Shown here one piece after another: positions 1-6,700 of a stretch of 7,596 bases of DNA (the first letter of the stretch is position 1; each line of letters begins with the position of its first letter). Where the stretch lies: contig JBEQBT010000164.1 of NCBI GenBank assembly GCA_041639705.1, forward strand, positions 1-7,596. Direction: 5' to 3'. The notes beneath the pieces were generated by a model. It saw only the letters and a program-made list of their open reading frames with translations. It did not search any database and had not been told where the DNA came from. The position numbers and the translations under genes were made by a program. Source of the stretch: JARDZI01 sp041639705. Its GTDB lineage: Bacteria > Bacillota > Clostridia > Clostridiales > Caloramatoraceae.

Positions 1-1
1 T

Positions 2-496
2 GAATATCCATATAAGAATATCAAGCCAAGGATTATTGGGGAAAAGTATATTAAAGATGAAGAGGGCGGGATAATAAAGGACTACAAATTCCTGTGCTTT
101 AACGGGCTTCCCAGGGTATTATATGTTGTAACTGACAGGGGAATTGATAATAGAGTTGATTTTTTTGATTTGGAGTTTAAACATTTGCCAGTCAGACAGA
201 TTGAGAAAAATGCAAACAAGATTATAGAAAAGCCTCAGAGATTTGAAGAGATGGTTAAGTTTTCAGGGATATTGTCAAGGGGTATTCCTCAGCTAAGGGT
301 TGATTTATTCAATATAAATGGAAATATATATTTTGGAGAACTAACCCTTTATCATTCAGGCGGATTTGAAAAATTCGAGCCCTTTGAATATGATAAACTA
401 TTTGGAAGCTGGTTGAAGCTGCCTGAAGATAACTCCCAGACAGAAACAGGTGAGAGGAGAGTTAAAATACATGGATCTAACCGGTGTAAGCTATAA
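2..496 (+). CDS. TupA-like ATP-grasp ligase, C-terminal part (5' truncated by the window)
   Basis: The open frame runs from base 2 to the TAA at 494-496 and gives 164 residues, with no start inside the window that makes sense; a TTG at 170 is only an internal leucine. The fragment matches the C-terminal half of TupA-like ATP-grasp proteins: DYKFLCFNG at about residues 27-35, then a charged helix, then SRGIPQLRVDLFNINGNIYF (92-111) followed by GELTLYHSGGFEKFEP (112-127) and a closing GSWLKLP. In ATP-grasp folds, R99, D101 and E113 would sit in the nucleotide/Mg2+ site. ATP-grasp enzymes join a carboxylate to an amine or similar nucleophile using ATP; TupA itself is linked to teichuronopeptide synthesis in alkaliphilic Bacillus. 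The partner substrate here is unknown. The last 26 nt overlap the next gene, whose ribosome binding site also lies in this reading frame. The family call is fairly sure; the chemistry is inferred. Confidence 0.85.
   Translation, partial: EYPYKNIKPRIIGEKYIKDEEGGIIKDYKFLCFNGLPRVLYVVTDRGIDNRVDFFDLEFKHLPVRQIEKNANKIIEKPQRFEEMVKFSGILSRGIPQLRVDLFNINGNIYFGELTLYHSGGFEKFEPFEYDKLFGSWLKLPEDNSQTETGERRVKIHGSNRCKL
455..459 (+). promoter_or_regulatory. Ribosome binding site deciding the polymerase start
   Basis: AGGAG lies 11 nt before ATG 471, inside the end of the ATP-grasp coding sequence. The competing in-frame GTG at 450 has no purine-rich site in front of it, so the shorter protein is preferred. Confidence 0.6.
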
Positions 497-1802
497 TCAA
501 ATAAATTTTAAAATTAAGAATATGTTATTGAAGGAATACCATATGCAGACAATATTAGTGCTTTTAACAGGGTATATTCTTTCAAATTTAACAGGCATGG
601 ATGGGTTAAGTCTTGTATTTTTTGCACTGATGTCCCTTATGGTTTGTTTGAGCAGTACCACTCAGGCAACATGTCTGCTTTTTTTATTCAGTCCTTTGTT
701 TCTCTATGTAACAATAGGGGAGTTTCCAATTTATAATATAATACTTGGTGTATTGGTTATAAAAAGGTTCCTCTGTGACAAAATTAAAATTTATCCCTGG
801 GTTATATTGACTGTTTTTTATTTGATGATTATAGAATTGGCTGGAATGTTTTTTTCCGGAGTAGATTTTTCATTAAATCAAATCAAATTTTTTTTGATTA
901 TATATATTACCGCCATGCAGCTGTATGAACCTGCGGAGGATTACGAAAATACAACTGCAGCAAAGTATTTGATATGGGGTACCTTTTTATATGGAATTTT
1001 TTATATAATAACTAATTTGAATAGGGTTATAAATGATTCTATGCGAACAGGAGGCCTTGGTGACCTGGACCCAAATACTTATGGGCTGTACAATTTGTTT
1101 GCCATATCCATTGTTTTACTCTTTATTTTTAAAAAATTATTTTCCAAGGAAGAAACTGTTATTTATACCTTTATAGTAATTGCAATATTGATTGCCGGTA
1201 TTATGACATTATCAAAGACATATGTATTAGTTACAGGCTTAATGTTGTTTTTATATTGGATAGCCAAGGGGGCAAGGGTAAAAACAAGCCTTGTTTATAT
1301 TTTAATTATTATAGCAATATTTATAATAATTAAAAGTAATTTTTATTTAAGGGAAACCATTAAGCAGTTAGTATCACGATTTACATCAGCATCAACCCTG
1401 GATGAACTGACTACAGGCAGGTTTGGACTGTTAACCCTATATATTGACAGGCTCTTTGAAAAACCTGTTGTATTATTTCTTGGAAGCGGCGTCTATTCAT
1501 ATTTATCAATACTTGGATTAAATATAAGACCTCATAATTCAACATTGGAGGCCATATGCTCATGGGGGTTCTCAGGCAGTGGAATTTTTGCACTTATGTA
1601 TGCAAGGGGTGTAAAATTCTTCAGAAAGAATTTTCAGCATGTGAAAAAAATCAGTTTTATTAATTTTATACCACTTATAGTACTATTTGTTTTTATGCAG
1701 TCCTTAACCCTTTTATATCAGGAAGCTACCTATGCTTATATAATTATGGCAATAATGCTTATATTTACTCCAGGTAATGATAATAAAGCTGTCAGGAGAT
1801 AA
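471..1802 (+). CDS. Wzy / O-antigen ligase-type membrane polymerase
   Basis: A 443-residue, very hydrophobic protein with about 12-14 predicted membrane segments by eye (for example near residues 44-60, 108-128, 206-222, 229-246, 272-288, 396-413, 418-433). Between the helix ending near 288 and the one starting near 366 is a large polar loop. It holds LTTGRFGLL (313-321) and RPHNSTLEAICSWGFSG (353-369), which match the arginine-containing and H-N-x-x-L-E-x-x-x-x-W-G loop signatures of the Wzy/WaaL superfamily. GLGDLDPNTYGLYNLFA (195-211) is another familiar element. The likely role is joining lipid-linked repeat units outside the membrane; a ligase role cannot be excluded, though a flippase in the locus favours polymerase. 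I chose ATG 471 over GTG 450 because AGGAG at 455-459 serves the former and nothing serves the latter. The start lies inside the previous gene, suggesting coupled translation. Confidence 0.85.
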   Translation: MDLTGVSYNQINFKIKNMLLKEYHMQTILVLLTGYILSNLTGMDGLSLVFFALMSLMVCLSSTTQATCLLFLFSPLFLYVTIGEFPIYNIILGVLVIKRFLCDKIKIYPWVILTVFYLMIIELAGMFFSGVDFSLNQIKFFLIIYITAMQLYEPAEDYENTTAAKYLIWGTFLYGIFYIITNLNRVINDSMRTGGLGDLDPNTYGLYNLFAISIVLLFIFKKLFSKEETVIYTFIVIAILIAGIMTLSKTYVLVTGLMLFLYWIAKGARVKTSLVYILIIIAIFIIIKSNFYLRETIKQLVSRFTSASTLDELTTGRFGLLTLYIDRLFEKPVVLFLGSGVYSYLSILGLNIRPHNSTLEAICSWGFSGSGIFALMYARGVKFFRKNFQHVKKISFINFIPLIVLFVFMQSLTLLYQEATYAYIIMAIMLIFTPGNDNKAVRR

Positions 1803-1807
1803 TTATT

Positions 1808-3004
1808 ATGAATAAAAAGAAGCTGCTATTTGCTATTTGGTCATTGGGCATCGGGGGAGCTGAAAGGAGCCTGGTTAATTTACTGACTAAAGTGGACCCT
1901 GATATTTATGATATTGACCTGTTATTGTTTGAAAATGGAGGACAGCTTAAAGGGGAGCTGCCATCTCATATTAATATACTGAGTCCTTCAGAGGAGGCAT
2001 TATTTTTAAATAACAATAAAATCAGAGAAATGTTAATGCATTTTTCACTTAAATGCTTTATATACAGGCTTATATATATATTATTCCACAGGAATAGGGA
2101 AAGGAGCTCATATAATAAGGATCAGCTTTTATGGAAGCAGGTATGGAAAAAGTGTGTTCCTAAAATAGCAGGCAGCTATGATACTGCAGTAGGTTACATG
2201 CATTCCATCCCCTCCTATTATGTTATGGACAAGGTTAATGCTTCCTGTAAAATATTATGGGTACATCATGACTATTCAAAATTGAATTCAGATATTGAAT
2301 TTGATTATGAATATTTTAACAGGGCAGATTTTGTTGTTACTGTTTCTGAAATATGTTTGAATAAGCTTCAGGAAAGCTTTACTGAACTAAATAAAAAATT
2401 ACTGGTGCTTCAAAATATTAGCTCCTGTAAATTGATTTACAAGCTGGCTGGGAAGTTTATACCGGAAGAATATAATTACCCGGTAAAAAATAATATTCCT
2501 GTTTTACTATCAATAGGCAGGCTTCATGAGGTAAAGGGCTTTGATATGGCAATTGATGCTGCACTTTTGCTTTTGAAGGACGGATATGAGTACAGGTGGT
2601 TCATAATCGGTGAAGGAGAGTTAATGGAAAAACTCCAGAAGCAGATAAATAATAATGGGTTGGAGAATAGGGTCTTTTTACTGGGGGGGAAGCCAAATCC
2701 CTATCCCTACCTAAAAGGTGCCGACATCATTGTACAAACCTCCAGAAATGAAGGAAAGTCTATGGTGATAGATGAGGCAAAGATCTTATGCAAGCCTATT
2801 TCAGCAACAGCCTATGATTCTGCAGGAGATCAAATTACAGATGGCATTACAGGTCTGCTGACTGAAATTTCACCTGATGGAATATATAGAGGAGTAAAGA
2901 AACTTCTTGAGGATAAAGAAATGCAACAAAGGCTTATACACAATTTGCAGAGCCAAAATTATGACACCACTGGTGAACTGGAAAAATACTACGAAATTTT
3001 TTAA
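1808..3004 (+). CDS. Family 4-type (GT-B) glycosyltransferase
   Basis: A 398-residue soluble or membrane-associated glycosyltransferase of normal GT4 length. The N-terminal Rossmann half opens with KLLFAIWSLGIGGAERSLVN (5-24), where GGAER is the usual acceptor-side loop, and contains ILWVHHDYSKL (149-159). The C-terminal half starts with VLLSIGRLHEVKGFDMAIDA (232-251), then WFIIGEGEL (264-272), and the nucleotide-sugar site TSRNEGKSMVIDEAK (311-325). There E315 and E323 form the E-x7-E pair of retaining GT4 enzymes. It would add one sugar to the undecaprenyl-linked repeat unit on the cytoplasmic side. Donor and acceptor cannot be read from sequence. ATG 1808 has AGGAG at 1794-1798 and follows the polymerase stop by 5 nt, so the two are probably co-transcribed. 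Arginine is mostly AGG (10 AGG, 3 AGA, no CGN), unlike the LicD gene downstream. Confidence 0.9.
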   Translation: MNKKKLLFAIWSLGIGGAERSLVNLLTKVDPDIYDIDLLLFENGGQLKGELPSHINILSPSEEALFLNNNKIREMLMHFSLKCFIYRLIYILFHRNRERSSYNKDQLLWKQVWKKCVPKIAGSYDTAVGYMHSIPSYYVMDKVNASCKILWVHHDYSKLNSDIEFDYEYFNRADFVVTVSEICLNKLQESFTELNKKLLVLQNISSCKLIYKLAGKFIPEEYNYPVKNNIPVLLSIGRLHEVKGFDMAIDAALLLLKDGYEYRWFIIGEGELMEKLQKQINNNGLENRVFLLGGKPNPYPYLKGADIIVQTSRNEGKSMVIDEAKILCKPISATAYDSAGDQITDGITGLLTEISPDGIYRGVKKLLEDKEMQQRLIHNLQSQNYDTTGELEKYYEIF

Positions 3005-3063
3005 AGGCCCTTCAACCTATGTGTAGGGGGAATAATTAATATAAAAGTCAATGCGGTCGGCAG

Positions 3064-3135
3064 TGTCATCCTGAGAGTAGGGTCGAATATAACCCTAGTT
3101 ACCTACAAGATTCTTCACTGTGTTCAGAATTCCCA
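3064..3135. repeat. Palindromic repeat, copy A (degraded)
   Basis: The left arm, 3064-3088, begins TGTCATCCTGAG and matches the left arm of copy B at 21 of 25 aligned positions. The right arm, 3107-3135, contains AAGATTCTTCACT and GTTCAGAAT, matching copy B's right arm with scattered changes. The two arms of copy A are imperfect reverse complements of each other, so the transcript could form a hairpin. The outer right end has lost the TCAGGATGACA terminus, and the flanks (GGCAG left, CGCGT right) show no direct repeat. It looks like an older, decayed member of the same family as copy B. Confidence 0.7.
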
Positions 3136-3164
3136 CGCGTTAGCCCCATCACGATAAATGAAAG

Positions 3165-3169
3165 TGGTA
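3165..3169. repeat. Left copy of TGGTA direct repeat (possible target-site duplication)
   Basis: TGGTA abuts the left end of the palindromic element at 3170 and is repeated exactly at the other end. Bases further out differ, so the duplication is 5 nt long. Confidence 0.55.
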
Positions 3170-3241
3170 TGTCATCCTGAGCACAGGGTCGGATCCTTCC
3201 ACAAGATGCCCATAAGATCCTTCACTACGTTCAGGATGACA
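3170..3241. repeat. Palindromic repeat, copy B (intact ends, MITE-like)
   Basis: A 72-nt element with 29-nt arms, 3170-3198 and 3213-3241. The outermost 11 nt are perfect inverted repeats (TGTCATCCTGA and TCAGGATGACA), and the full arms pair at 21 of 29 positions around a loop of about 14 nt. The arm motif, GTCATCCTGA with GGATC(C/T)TT, resembles short dispersed repeats known from several bacterial genomes; I recall this from general knowledge and have not searched. It is too short to encode a transposase, so if mobile it depends on one elsewhere. It is directly flanked by TGGTA on both sides. As RNA it would form a strong hairpin between the GT4 and deacetylase genes. Confidence 0.8.
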
Positions 3242-3246
3242 TGGTA
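3242..3246. repeat. Right copy of TGGTA direct repeat (possible target-site duplication)
   Basis: TGGTA abuts the right end of the palindromic element at 3241. It is a direct copy of the left flank, not an extension of the inverted repeat, as expected of a duplicated insertion target. Confidence 0.55.
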
Positions 3247-3311
3247 GAGTCTATCTTAGCAAATGACAGGGGTTCCTCTTTCATCTTTTTTATGTGCCGA
3301 CTCGCCGGCGT

Positions 3312-3316
3312 GGAGG
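3312..3316 (+). promoter_or_regulatory. Ribosome binding site deciding the deacetylase start
   Basis: GGAGG lies 5 nt before ATG 3322. No such site precedes the in-frame ATG at 3241 or the GTG at 3310, so translation should begin at 3322. Confidence 0.75.
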
Positions 3317-3321
3317 TTAGT

Positions 3322-4248
3322 ATGAAAAAAAACTTTATTATAACTGTGGATACTGAAGGGGACAACCTTTGGAAGGCTGGGGGCAATATAACAACGAATA
3401 ATGCAAAGTTTATTCCAAGATTTCAAAGCCTGTGTGAGAAATTTGGATTTAAGCCTGTATACCTGACAGATTATGAAATGGCAAAGGATGACTATTTCCT
3501 CGAGTTTGCAAAGGATGCATTAAAACGGGGAGCTTGTGAAATAGGTATGCATATGCATCCCTGGAACAATCCTCCCTTTTACAGGCTTAATACACATACA
3601 GATGAAAAAGCATATATCACTGAGTATCCAATTGATATAGCTGATGAGAAAATAAAAGTTATTACCAGATGCCTTGAGGATAGCTTCAATATAGATATCC
3701 TATCACATCGTGCAGGAAGATGGACTACAAACAGGGAGTATTTTAAGCTGTTGAGAAAACATGGCTATAAAATAGATTGCTCAGTTACACCCCATATTAG
3801 CTGGAGGAATAATTTAGGGGAAACCGGGGCCAAAGGTTCAGACTATACCTGCTTCAGGGAAGAACCATATTATATATATGAAGGGATTCTGGAAGTACCT
3901 GTAACTATCCGCAGTGTAAGGATGCTTGATTCAGAAAATATGAAAGACCTTCTGAAAAATGGGATTTTCGGAAAAAAGCTGTGGATGAGGCCCTTCAGCC
4001 CGGATAATAAAGCTATGCTTGCTTTAGTGGATTTAGTATTGAGGGAAAATAAAACCGATTATTTGGAGTTTATGATTCATTCCTCAGAATTAATGCCAGG
4101 GGGAAGCCCAAGATTTACTTCAAAGGATGATATTGAAGCTTTATATGATAATCTGGAGCCGGTATTTGACAAGGCTTCGAAAAGCTATAAGGGCTGTATA
4201 CTCAGGGAATATGCTGATTTTAAAGTTCGATTTTTTAAGGAGAAGTGA
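3322..4248 (+). CDS. WalW-type polysaccharide deacetylase-like protein (CE4/NodB fold)
   Basis: A 308-residue cytoplasmic protein with no signal peptide or membrane segment. It has the motif order of CE4-type deacetylases, closest by eye to the WalW group from polysaccharide loci: FIITVDTEGD (5-14) gives the catalytic and metal-binding acids D10 and E12; EIGMHMHPWNNPP (73-85) gives the H77-x-H79 metal motif; LSHRAGRW (127-134) is the conserved arginine loop; ILEVPVT (189-195) is the later strand motif; and MIHSSEL (251-257) supplies the late histidine H253. It would remove an acetyl group from a sugar amine, probably on a nucleotide sugar or lipid-linked precursor given its cytoplasmic location; the substrate is unknown. 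The start is ATG 3322, 5 nt after GGAGG. An in-frame ATG at 3241 would add 27 residues, but it lies at the very end of the inserted repeat and has no ribosome binding site. The flippase follows after 6 nt. Confidence 0.8.
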   Translation: MKKNFIITVDTEGDNLWKAGGNITTNNAKFIPRFQSLCEKFGFKPVYLTDYEMAKDDYFLEFAKDALKRGACEIGMHMHPWNNPPFYRLNTHTDEKAYITEYPIDIADEKIKVITRCLEDSFNIDILSHRAGRWTTNREYFKLLRKHGYKIDCSVTPHISWRNNLGETGAKGSDYTCFREEPYYIYEGILEVPVTIRSVRMLDSENMKDLLKNGIFGKKLWMRPFSPDNKAMLALVDLVLRENKTDYLEFMIHSSELMPGGSPRFTSKDDIEALYDNLEPVFDKASKSYKGCILREYADFKVRFFKEK

Positions 4249-4254
4249 GAAAAC

Positions 4255-5817
4255 TTGAATCTAAGTAGTAGAACACATAACGCTGTTTTAAATACAAAAA
4301 TAGCTTTTATCTGTCAAGTCTTTTATATGATACTGAGCTTTATATCACGCACGATTTTTATCAGACTTCTGGGAACGGATTATCTAGGGGTTAATGGATT
4401 ATTTAGCAATATTTTAACTATTTTATCCTTTGCTGAATTAGGTTTGGGAAATGCTTTGACTTATAGAATGTATAAACCAATAGCTGAAAATGATGTGGAA
4501 AAGCTTAAAACATTGGTAGGCTTTTATAAAAATGTTTATAGAATAGTATATTTGATAATTACAATATCCGGGTTAATGGTGATTCCCTTTCTTAAATATT
4601 TAGTGAAGGCACCGGGCATTAAAGAAAATATAGTATTATTATATATTTTATTTTTAGCTAATACGGTTTCATCCTATTTTTATGTGTACAAAAAATCTGT
4701 TTTGATTGCAGATCAAAGAAATTACATCGTTTTAATATATCAGCAGGCATTCAATCTTATATTAAATATCGCACAAATTATTATGCTTATAATAACTCAC
4801 AATTATATATTCTATCTTATTCTAATGATTATTTTTAATATTTTAAATAATTATTTTTGTTCAAAAAAGGCGGAAGCTAATTATCCATTTGTTAAAGAAA
4901 AGGTGTCAAAACCACTTACCTATGAGGAAAGGAAAAGCTTTTTTAGGGATGTAAAGGGGCTGTTTTTTCAAAAGCTTGGTTCGGTGATTCTTGACGGAAC
5001 TGATAATATAGTTATTTCAGCAATGTTGAATGTAATTTATGTTGGCTTTGTTTCAAATTATATTCTGCTGCTTTCTGCAGTAAACAGTCTGCTGAACCAA
5101 TTGGTGGGCTCCCTTGCAGCAAGTATCGGAAATGTAAATGTGTCAAGAGATATTAATAAGGAACAGGAGTTATTTAAAAAAATATATTTTTTAAATGCAT
5201 GGATATATGGATTCATAACAATTGGATTTATGCTGCTGTTAAATGAATTCATGGGGTCCATCTGGCTTGGTAATGACTATGTTTTGCCATTTAGTATTGT
5301 ATCAGTTATTGTATTACATTTTTACATAAATGGAATTCATTATCCAATGTATGTGTTTAGAATCTCCATGGGGTATTTTTTTCAATACAGAATTGCCTCC
5401 TTAATTGCAGCTGCATTGAACATTGTTTTGGATATAATTTTATTCTATAAAATTGGGCTTCAAGGAATTTATTTGGCAACGATTATTTCAAGGTTTTTTA
5501 TTACTGAGCTTGCAGATATCATTGTAGTATACAAACATGAATTTAGAAAAAATCCAATGCACTATTATTTTATGCATTTTTTGTATGACATTTTGTTTGT
5601 ATTCATTGCACTTATTATAAAGCTTTTCATATCCTTTATTACCTCTGCCGGGATAATTGGATTTATTTTAAAAATCTGTGTGATAACTATTATCTATAAT
5701 GGAATTATGCTTCTAATCTTTTGTAGAACGGCAATGTTTCAAGACCTGCTAAAAATAATGGGAGGGCATTTGAATATTAAGCTTAGTGGAAGGAAGGTTA
5801 ATTGTGAAGATAATTAA
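4255..5817 (+). CDS. Wzx-type polysaccharide flippase (MOP superfamily)
   Basis: A 520-residue integral membrane protein, normal for Wzx-type transporters. About 12-14 hydrophobic segments can be seen along its length (for example near 15-35, 95-115, 125-145, 160-180, 183-200, 262-285, 311-330, 343-360, 380-398, 440-460, 465-490). The N-terminal RTIFIRLLGTDYLGVNGLFS (32-51) followed by FAELGLGNALTY (59-70) is characteristic of this family, and GLQGIYLATIISRF (401-414) is the equivalent motif in the C-terminal half. It would move undecaprenyl-linked repeat units from the inner to the outer face of the membrane, feeding the Wzy polymerase upstream. The start is TTG 4255; the best upstream site, AAGGAG at 4237-4242, is 12 nt away, so initiation may be weak or coupled to the deacetylase, whose stop is 6 nt upstream. 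The gene ends inside the LicD coding sequence. Confidence 0.9.
   Translation: MNLSSRTHNAVLNTKIAFICQVFYMILSFISRTIFIRLLGTDYLGVNGLFSNILTILSFAELGLGNALTYRMYKPIAENDVEKLKTLVGFYKNVYRIVYLIITISGLMVIPFLKYLVKAPGIKENIVLLYILFLANTVSSYFYVYKKSVLIADQRNYIVLIYQQAFNLILNIAQIIMLIITHNYIFYLILMIIFNILNNYFCSKKAEANYPFVKEKVSKPLTYEERKSFFRDVKGLFFQKLGSVILDGTDNIVISAMLNVIYVGFVSNYILLLSAVNSLLNQLVGSLAASIGNVNVSRDINKEQELFKKIYFLNAWIYGFITIGFMLLLNEFMGSIWLGNDYVLPFSIVSVIVLHFYINGIHYPMYVFRISMGYFFQYRIASLIAAALNIVLDIILFYKIGLQGIYLATIISRFFITELADIIVVYKHEFRKNPMHYYFMHFLYDILFVFIALIIKLFISFITSAGIIGFILKICVITIIYNGIMLLIFCRTAMFQDLLKIMGGHLNIKLSGRKVNCEDN
5791..5797 (+). promoter_or_regulatory. Ribosome binding site deciding the LicD start
   Basis: AGGAAGG ends 6 nt before GTG 5804 and lies within the last codons of the flippase. 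It supports GTG 5804 over the in-frame GTG at 5786, which has no ribosome binding site. Confidence 0.7.
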
Positions 5818-6616
5818 AACTAGAGAATTGCAAATAATGAAATTAGAATTGTTAAAAATAGTTGATGAAATATGCAACAAGGAAAATATTAAATATTTTT
5901 TGGGATATGGTACTTTGCTGGGTGCAGTGAGAGAAAAGGGTTTTATTAAATGGGATGAAGATATAGACCTTTTGATGTTGAGGGATGATTTTGAAAAATT
6001 TAATATAGTTGCTCCAGAATATTTACCTCCAAAATATTTTATGCAAAATTATAAAACAGAAAAATATTTCATACCTCCAATTTCTAGAATTTGCATTAAT
6101 GGAACCTATAGATGTAGAAAAGAATATGAAAAAATAAATTTTAACAAAGGAACTTTTATTGATATTTTTCCACTTGATGCCTTGACTGAAGTTATTGATA
6201 AAAGCATATATCAATATAAGAAAGTAAAAAGGTTAATGTCTATTATGAAATATAAACTTCAGATGCCTATTAGTAAAACTTTTCATAAAAAAGGCATCAA
6301 ATACTTTATAAAAGGCATATTATTCTTTCTGCCACAAAGATATCTGCAAAATTTGATTTATAGAACTATTATGATGACGAGAGACTCGAATTCAGATTTT
6401 GTTGGTTCTCTAGGAGGAGATTATGAAATGAATATAGAAAGGTTTCATAAAAATTGGTTTGATAATACTATTTATTTGGACTTTGAGGATGGAAAGTTTC
6501 CATGTCCTATTTGCTATGGTGAATTTTTGAATCATGTTTATGGAGATTATATGACACCACCAAAAGAGAGTGATAGAAAATTAGATGAGCCATCATACTA
6601 TTTATCCGTGGATTAA
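5804..6616 (+). CDS. LicD-family phosphotransferase
   Basis: A 270-residue cytoplasmic protein with the full LicD signature. YFLGYGTLLGAVREKGF (31-47) followed by IKWDEDIDLLM (48-58) carries the W-D-x-D-I-D acidic motif (D51, D53, D55), expected to bind metal as in nucleotidyltransferase-fold enzymes. KGTFIDIFPLDAL (115-127) and the C-terminal YGEFLNHVYGDYMTPPKE (238-255) are the other family landmarks. LicD proteins transfer a phospho-alcohol, classically phosphocholine from CDP-choline, onto a surface glycan; related proteins may use other phospho-groups. The next gene, a cytidylyltransferase, could make the CDP donor. GTG 5804 has AGGAAGG 6 nt upstream; GTG 5786 would add 6 residues but lacks a site. 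It overlaps the flippase by 14 nt, implying coupling. Arginine codons are mainly AGA (9 AGA, 3 AGG), the reverse of the GT4 gene. The family is sure; the transferred group is not. Confidence 0.88.
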   Translation: MKIIKTRELQIMKLELLKIVDEICNKENIKYFLGYGTLLGAVREKGFIKWDEDIDLLMLRDDFEKFNIVAPEYLPPKYFMQNYKTEKYFIPPISRICINGTYRCRKEYEKINFNKGTFIDIFPLDALTEVIDKSIYQYKKVKRLMSIMKYKLQMPISKTFHKKGIKYFIKGILFFLPQRYLQNLIYRTIMMTRDSNSDFVGSLGGDYEMNIERFHKNWFDNTIYLDFEDGKFPCPICYGEFLNHVYGDYMTPPKESDRKLDEPSYYLSVD

Positions 6617-6686
6617 ATCATATATAGGTATTAATGAAACATGAAAGCCCTCAGAAACCATTGTAAATTATATCATTTCAAAAATA

Positions 6687-6695
6687 GGGGAGGAG
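6687..6695 (+). promoter_or_regulatory. Ribosome binding site deciding the cytidylyltransferase start
   Basis: GGGGAGGAG ends 5 nt before ATG 6701. The earlier in-frame ATG at 6641 has only A-rich sequence in front, so the 189-residue product is preferred. Confidence 0.75.
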
Positions 6696-6700
6696 AAATA

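Larger units (their letters stand above)
3005..3321 (+). other. Non-coding break in the gene cluster, holding two palindromic repeats
   Basis: This 317-nt gap is the only long non-coding stretch in a window where genes otherwise overlap or sit less than 90 nt apart. It holds two palindromic repeat copies (3064-3135 and 3170-3241) and, near 3297-3316, a short GC-rich stretch with CGCCGGCG just before the ribosome binding site of the next gene. An open frame continues upstream of the deacetylase to base 3241, but it reads through the repeat arm and lacks protein-like features. I see no confident promoter, no hairpin with a T-run that would act as a terminator, and no tRNA or riboswitch-like fold. 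Confidence 0.75.

Noticed and set aside
450..470. GTG 450 as start of the polymerase
   Set aside because: No ribosome binding site precedes it, and AGGAG at 455-459 lies downstream of it and serves ATG 471.
1411..1593. Open frame of 60 codons on the minus strand
   Set aside because: It lies opposite the polymerase loop coding region, has no recognisable motif, and the + strand frame is clearly the real gene.
3012..3032. Possible hairpin with CCTA/TAGG arms just after the GT4 stop, considered as a terminator
   Set aside because: The stem is only about 4 bp and is not followed by a T-run.
3064..3241. The two repeats considered as the start of a CRISPR array
   Set aside because: Only two copies, each internally palindromic over about 72 nt, with imperfect identity and no regular spacers or cas genes.
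5058..5261. Open frame of 67 codons on the minus strand
   Set aside because: Antisense to the flippase with no domain or ribosome binding support; a shadow frame.
6023..6214. Open frame of 63 codons on the minus strand, rich in F, N and S
   Set aside because: Antisense to LicD; its composition is simply the complement of an A-rich gene.
6661..6690. TTGTAA followed by an AT-rich stretch, considered as a promoter before the cytidylyltransferase
   Set aside because: No acceptable -10 box at 16-18 nt spacing; AT-rich sequence gives such matches by chance.
6641..6700. ATG 6641 as start of the cytidylyltransferase
   Set aside because: No ribosome binding site; the strong GGGGAGGAG falls inside this extension and points to ATG 6701.
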